From a candidate division KSB1 bacterium (lineage in GTDB: Bacteria; Electryoneota; RPQS01), in contig JACRMR010000003.1 in the NCBI GenBank assembly GCA_016214895.1, positions 186,001 to 250,000 on the forward strand: a stretch of DNA of 64,000 nt, read 5' to 3'. The translations under genes and the position numbers were made by a program. Below are positions 62,267 to 64,000 of the stretch, in pieces (within the stretch, counting starts at the first letter, position 1; the number at the start of each line of letters is the position of its first letter). The notes beneath the pieces are model-generated. The model had not been told where the DNA came from. It saw nothing but the letters and a program-made list of their open reading frames with translations, and did not search any database.

Positions 62267-63502
62267 TTAGAAGATCACCGTTGCGCCGCGGGCCTGGAGT
62301 TCGGGGATGTAGAGGTCCTGTGACCGCGAGCTGAGCGGATTGCCCGTGAGATAGATCACGTCGCCGCTGCCGAGGCCGTTGTTCTGAGTGAGCGGGAAGA
62401 TATCGGAGATCAGGTTGGACCGGTCTTCAGCGGTGCCGAGATAGAGATAGACGAGTTGGTTCAGGCCCGAAATGGCGCTGACATCGGTGATGTGGTTGCC
62501 ATGCAGGGCGAGATAGTAGAGCGCTGGGTGGTCGGTGAGCGGCGTGATGTCGATCACACCGTTCTGGGACGCATCGAGCAACTGGAGCAACGGCATCTGC
62601 GAGATCAGCTCGATGGTCTCCTGATGCAAGCCCGAAATCCCCAGATTGCGCATGCCGGTCATGCCGAGCAGCGGAGTCAGATCGGTGATGAAGGAGCGGG
62701 AGAGATCGAGCCGGAGCAGTCCGGTCAGGCCTTGCAGCGGTCCGGCCGAGAGCAGCGGATTGTCCTGCAAGTCGAGTTCCGTGAGATTGGTCAGCCCGGC
62801 AATCGGAATCAGCTCATTGATGTTATTGTGATCGGCAAACAGTCGCCAGAGCGACGTCGCATTCGAGATCGGGTTCAGGTCGGCGATCAGGTTAGACGAC
62901 ACGTAGAGCTGTTCGAGCGCTCCCAGAACATGCAGCGCGGTGAGATCGGAGACGGAGTTGCCGCTGAAGTCGAGTACGCGCAGCCGGGACAGCGATTGCA
63001 GCGGGGCCAGTTCGCTGATCTCGCAACCGGCGAGTTCGAGCCATTCGAGACTGTCGAGTCCAGCCAGCGGCGACAGATCGGCGATGGGGTTCCCACTCAG
63101 AATCAAGGTGACCATTCCGGTCAGATTGCTCAGCGAACCGACGTCCCGAACGGAGTTGTAGGACAGGTCGAGGTATTGCAGCGACGTGAGCCCGGCCAAC
63201 GGCGACAGGGTGGCGAGGAAATTGCCGCTGAGGTCAACGAGTCGCAACGCGGTCAGATGCTGAATGCCTTCGAGGTTCCGGATTTCGCGGCTGCTGGCAT
63301 CCAGCACGGTGATCGTATCGACATCCGCCTGAGTGAGCGGTCCGTCGGGCTTGTTGATGATGATGCGGACGCGCAATTCGAGGGCGGGGTCGGCGAAAAA
63401 CGTACCGTCGTCCGCGTCGCTGCCCGTGGACTTGTCGCGGCAGGAGCACAAAAAGGCGCCGCAGAGGAGCAGCGCCAACAGAGTTTGCATGAGAGATTTC
63501 AT
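62267..63502 (-). CDS. Leucine-rich-repeat lipoprotein
   Basis: A 411-residue protein. The start at 63502 follows AAGGGG and gives a lipoprotein signal with lipobox LCSC (cysteine 21); the longer frame up to 63733 is rejected. After a short N-terminal cap (ADPALELRVRIIINKPDGPLTQADV, with the pattern found before internalin-like LRRs) come at least twelve leucine-rich repeats of 22 residues of the form LxxLxLSxNxIxDLxPLxxL (about 65-400). The protein ends soon after the last repeat (IPELQARGATVIF). Internalin-like LRRs mediate protein contacts at the cell surface; partner unknown. It has no T9SS tail, so it is probably held by its lipid. Confidence 0.9.
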   Translation of the reverse strand: MKSLMQTLLALLLCGAFLCSCRDKSTGSDADDGTFFADPALELRVRIIINKPDGPLTQADVDTITVLDASSREIRNLEGIQHLTALRLVDLSGNFLATLSPLAGLTSLQYLDLSYNSVRDVGSLSNLTGMVTLILSGNPIADLSPLAGLDSLEWLELAGCEISELAPLQSLSRLRVLDFSGNSVSDLTALHVLGALEQLYVSSNLIADLNPISNATSLWRLFADHNNINELIPIAGLTNLTELDLQDNPLLSAGPLQGLTGLLRLDLSRSFITDLTPLLGMTGMRNLGISGLHQETIELISQMPLLQLLDASQNGVIDITPLTDHPALYYLALHGNHITDVSAISGLNQLVYLYLGTAEDRSNLISDIFPLTQNNGLGSGDVIYLTGNPLSSRSQDLYIPELQARGATVIF

Positions 63503-63763
63503 CGCCGCCCCTTGGATGGAAGCCGACACCGGAAGGGCCATCCGTACCACCGGCTGTCCCCCCGGTATCCCGGCCAAATTACAGTGTTGTGAACGGGAAC
63601 TGCCGCGGTCGGCAACCACGGCAGTTCGCAATATACGGACGAATCCGTGGATAGTCAAGCACGAAATTCGGAACGGCGGACCGCGGCGGCCGACTCGCCC
63701 GTCCGCCCCCGGCTCCGGCAACGACCGGCCCAAGTCCGATCCCGGGTGTGGAGCACGGATCGC

Positions 63764-64000
63764 TCAGTTGTCGATCGCAATGACCTGATAGAAGGTGGTG
63801 AGTCCGCCGGTGCTGATGATGTTGACGTGCGAGTAAGTGGAATCGGTCGTCGTGGTCAGCAGCGTAAAGCCGGAATCGAAGCTGGTGGTGGATAGCACCT
63901 GATATTGTTCGATCGTGGCCGGGCAGCCGCCGGCGGTTTCGGTGACGCGGAACCAATTCAGCACGGCGTCGTTGCCGGAGCGACGCACGGTGACGATGGG
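63764..64000 (-). CDS. C-terminal end of a secreted protein with a fibronectin-III-like module
   Basis: Partial: the frame is open to the right edge of the window and has no certain start inside it (the GTG at 63988 is internal). The 78 visible residues form one fibronectin-III-like module, with LNWFRVTE, YQVLSTTSFDSGFTLL, DSTYSHV and FYQVIAIDN strands. It lacks a type IX sorting domain at the end. The same kind of module closes the large secreted proteins at 4551 and 37648. The 260 bases between this stop and the LRR lipoprotein start hold no gene. Confidence 0.7.
   Translation of the reverse strand, partial: PIVTVRRSGNDAVLNWFRVTETAGGCPATIEQYQVLSTTSFDSGFTLLTTTTDSTYSHVNIISTGGLTTFYQVIAIDN

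Noticed and set aside
63534-63733. Longer version of the LRR lipoprotein starting at 63733
   Set aside because: The extra residues lack hydrophobic signal character, while the start at 63502 has a ribosome site and a lipobox.

Overview
The window is a 64 kb piece of a GC-rich (roughly 60 percent by eye) chromosome of an uncultured-looking bacterium of the FCB (Fibrobacteres-Chlorobi-Bacteroidetes) superphylum. The main reason is that eight predicted secreted proteins end in a type IX secretion (Por/T9SS) C-terminal sorting domain with the NYPNPFNP-type motif, a style common in candidate phyla such as Zixibacteria, KSB1, Marinimicrobia and Latescibacteria. De novo menaquinone synthesis, an outer-membrane cytochrome-porin and a haem-type chemoreceptor suggest a Gram-negative respiratory organism. 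The exact phylum cannot be told from the sequence alone. No phage, IS element, CRISPR array or plasmid function was seen.

Layout. 1-16.1 kb: two tandem paralogous T9SS cargo proteins (first cut by the window edge), a pair of small zinc-ribbon proteins behind a long leader with an intrinsic terminator, a giant LamG-domain secreted protein, BipA/TypA, a large secreted propeller-like protein, a methyl-accepting chemoreceptor with a c-type haem motif, and another T9SS cargo. 16.2-24.8 kb: a tightly overlapping menaquinone operon menF-menD-menH-menB-menA-menC-menE, with a convergent hotdog thioesterase that probably supplies the DHNA-CoA hydrolysis step; only the final methyltransferase (menG/ubiE) is absent here. 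24.8-37.1 kb: a P-domain T9SS protein, a two-gene glycosyltransferase operon, a four-receiver plus HPt response regulator overlapping a minimal CheA-like kinase, lipoprotein, T9SS protein, CBS-pair protein and EamA transporter. 37.6-46.1 kb: a propeller/beta-helix secreted protein, tRNA-Leu(GAG), and the minus-strand glycolytic cluster gap - DUF4920 lipoprotein - pgk - tpiA - secG, interrupted by a seven-copy 67-69 bp tandem repeat; then an extremely acidic protein. 46.3-50.8 kb: mntR - mntH (MntH fused to a universal stress domain) under a promoter whose start is covered by a palindromic operator, divergent from a Cyc2-like fused monohaem cytochrome-porin with its own near-consensus promoter. 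50.8-64 kb: GT39-TPR membrane protein, FG-GAP/UnbV T9SS protein, a CheW protein carrying an inserted zinc-binding CZB domain, a beta-helix T9SS protein, a small anchored orphan, groES-groEL with a CIRCE element, bacteriohemerythrin, a leucine-rich-repeat lipoprotein and the end of a further secreted protein.

How the parts fit. Menaquinone, the haem chemoreceptor, the cytochrome-porin, Mn/Fe homeostasis and hemerythrin give a redox/metal theme; the chemotaxis-type parts (MCP, CheW-CZB, multi-receiver regulator, short CheA-like kinase) are scattered rather than in one che operon. Intergenic DNA is rich in structure: near-consensus sigma70 promoters (TTGACA / TATATT type), perfect 9-13 bp hairpins at most gene ends, at least three families of dispersed GC-rich palindromes, and short direct repeats just upstream of several start codons that lack a Shine-Dalgarno sequence. 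Large open frames antisense to real genes (a high-GC artefact) have been left out.
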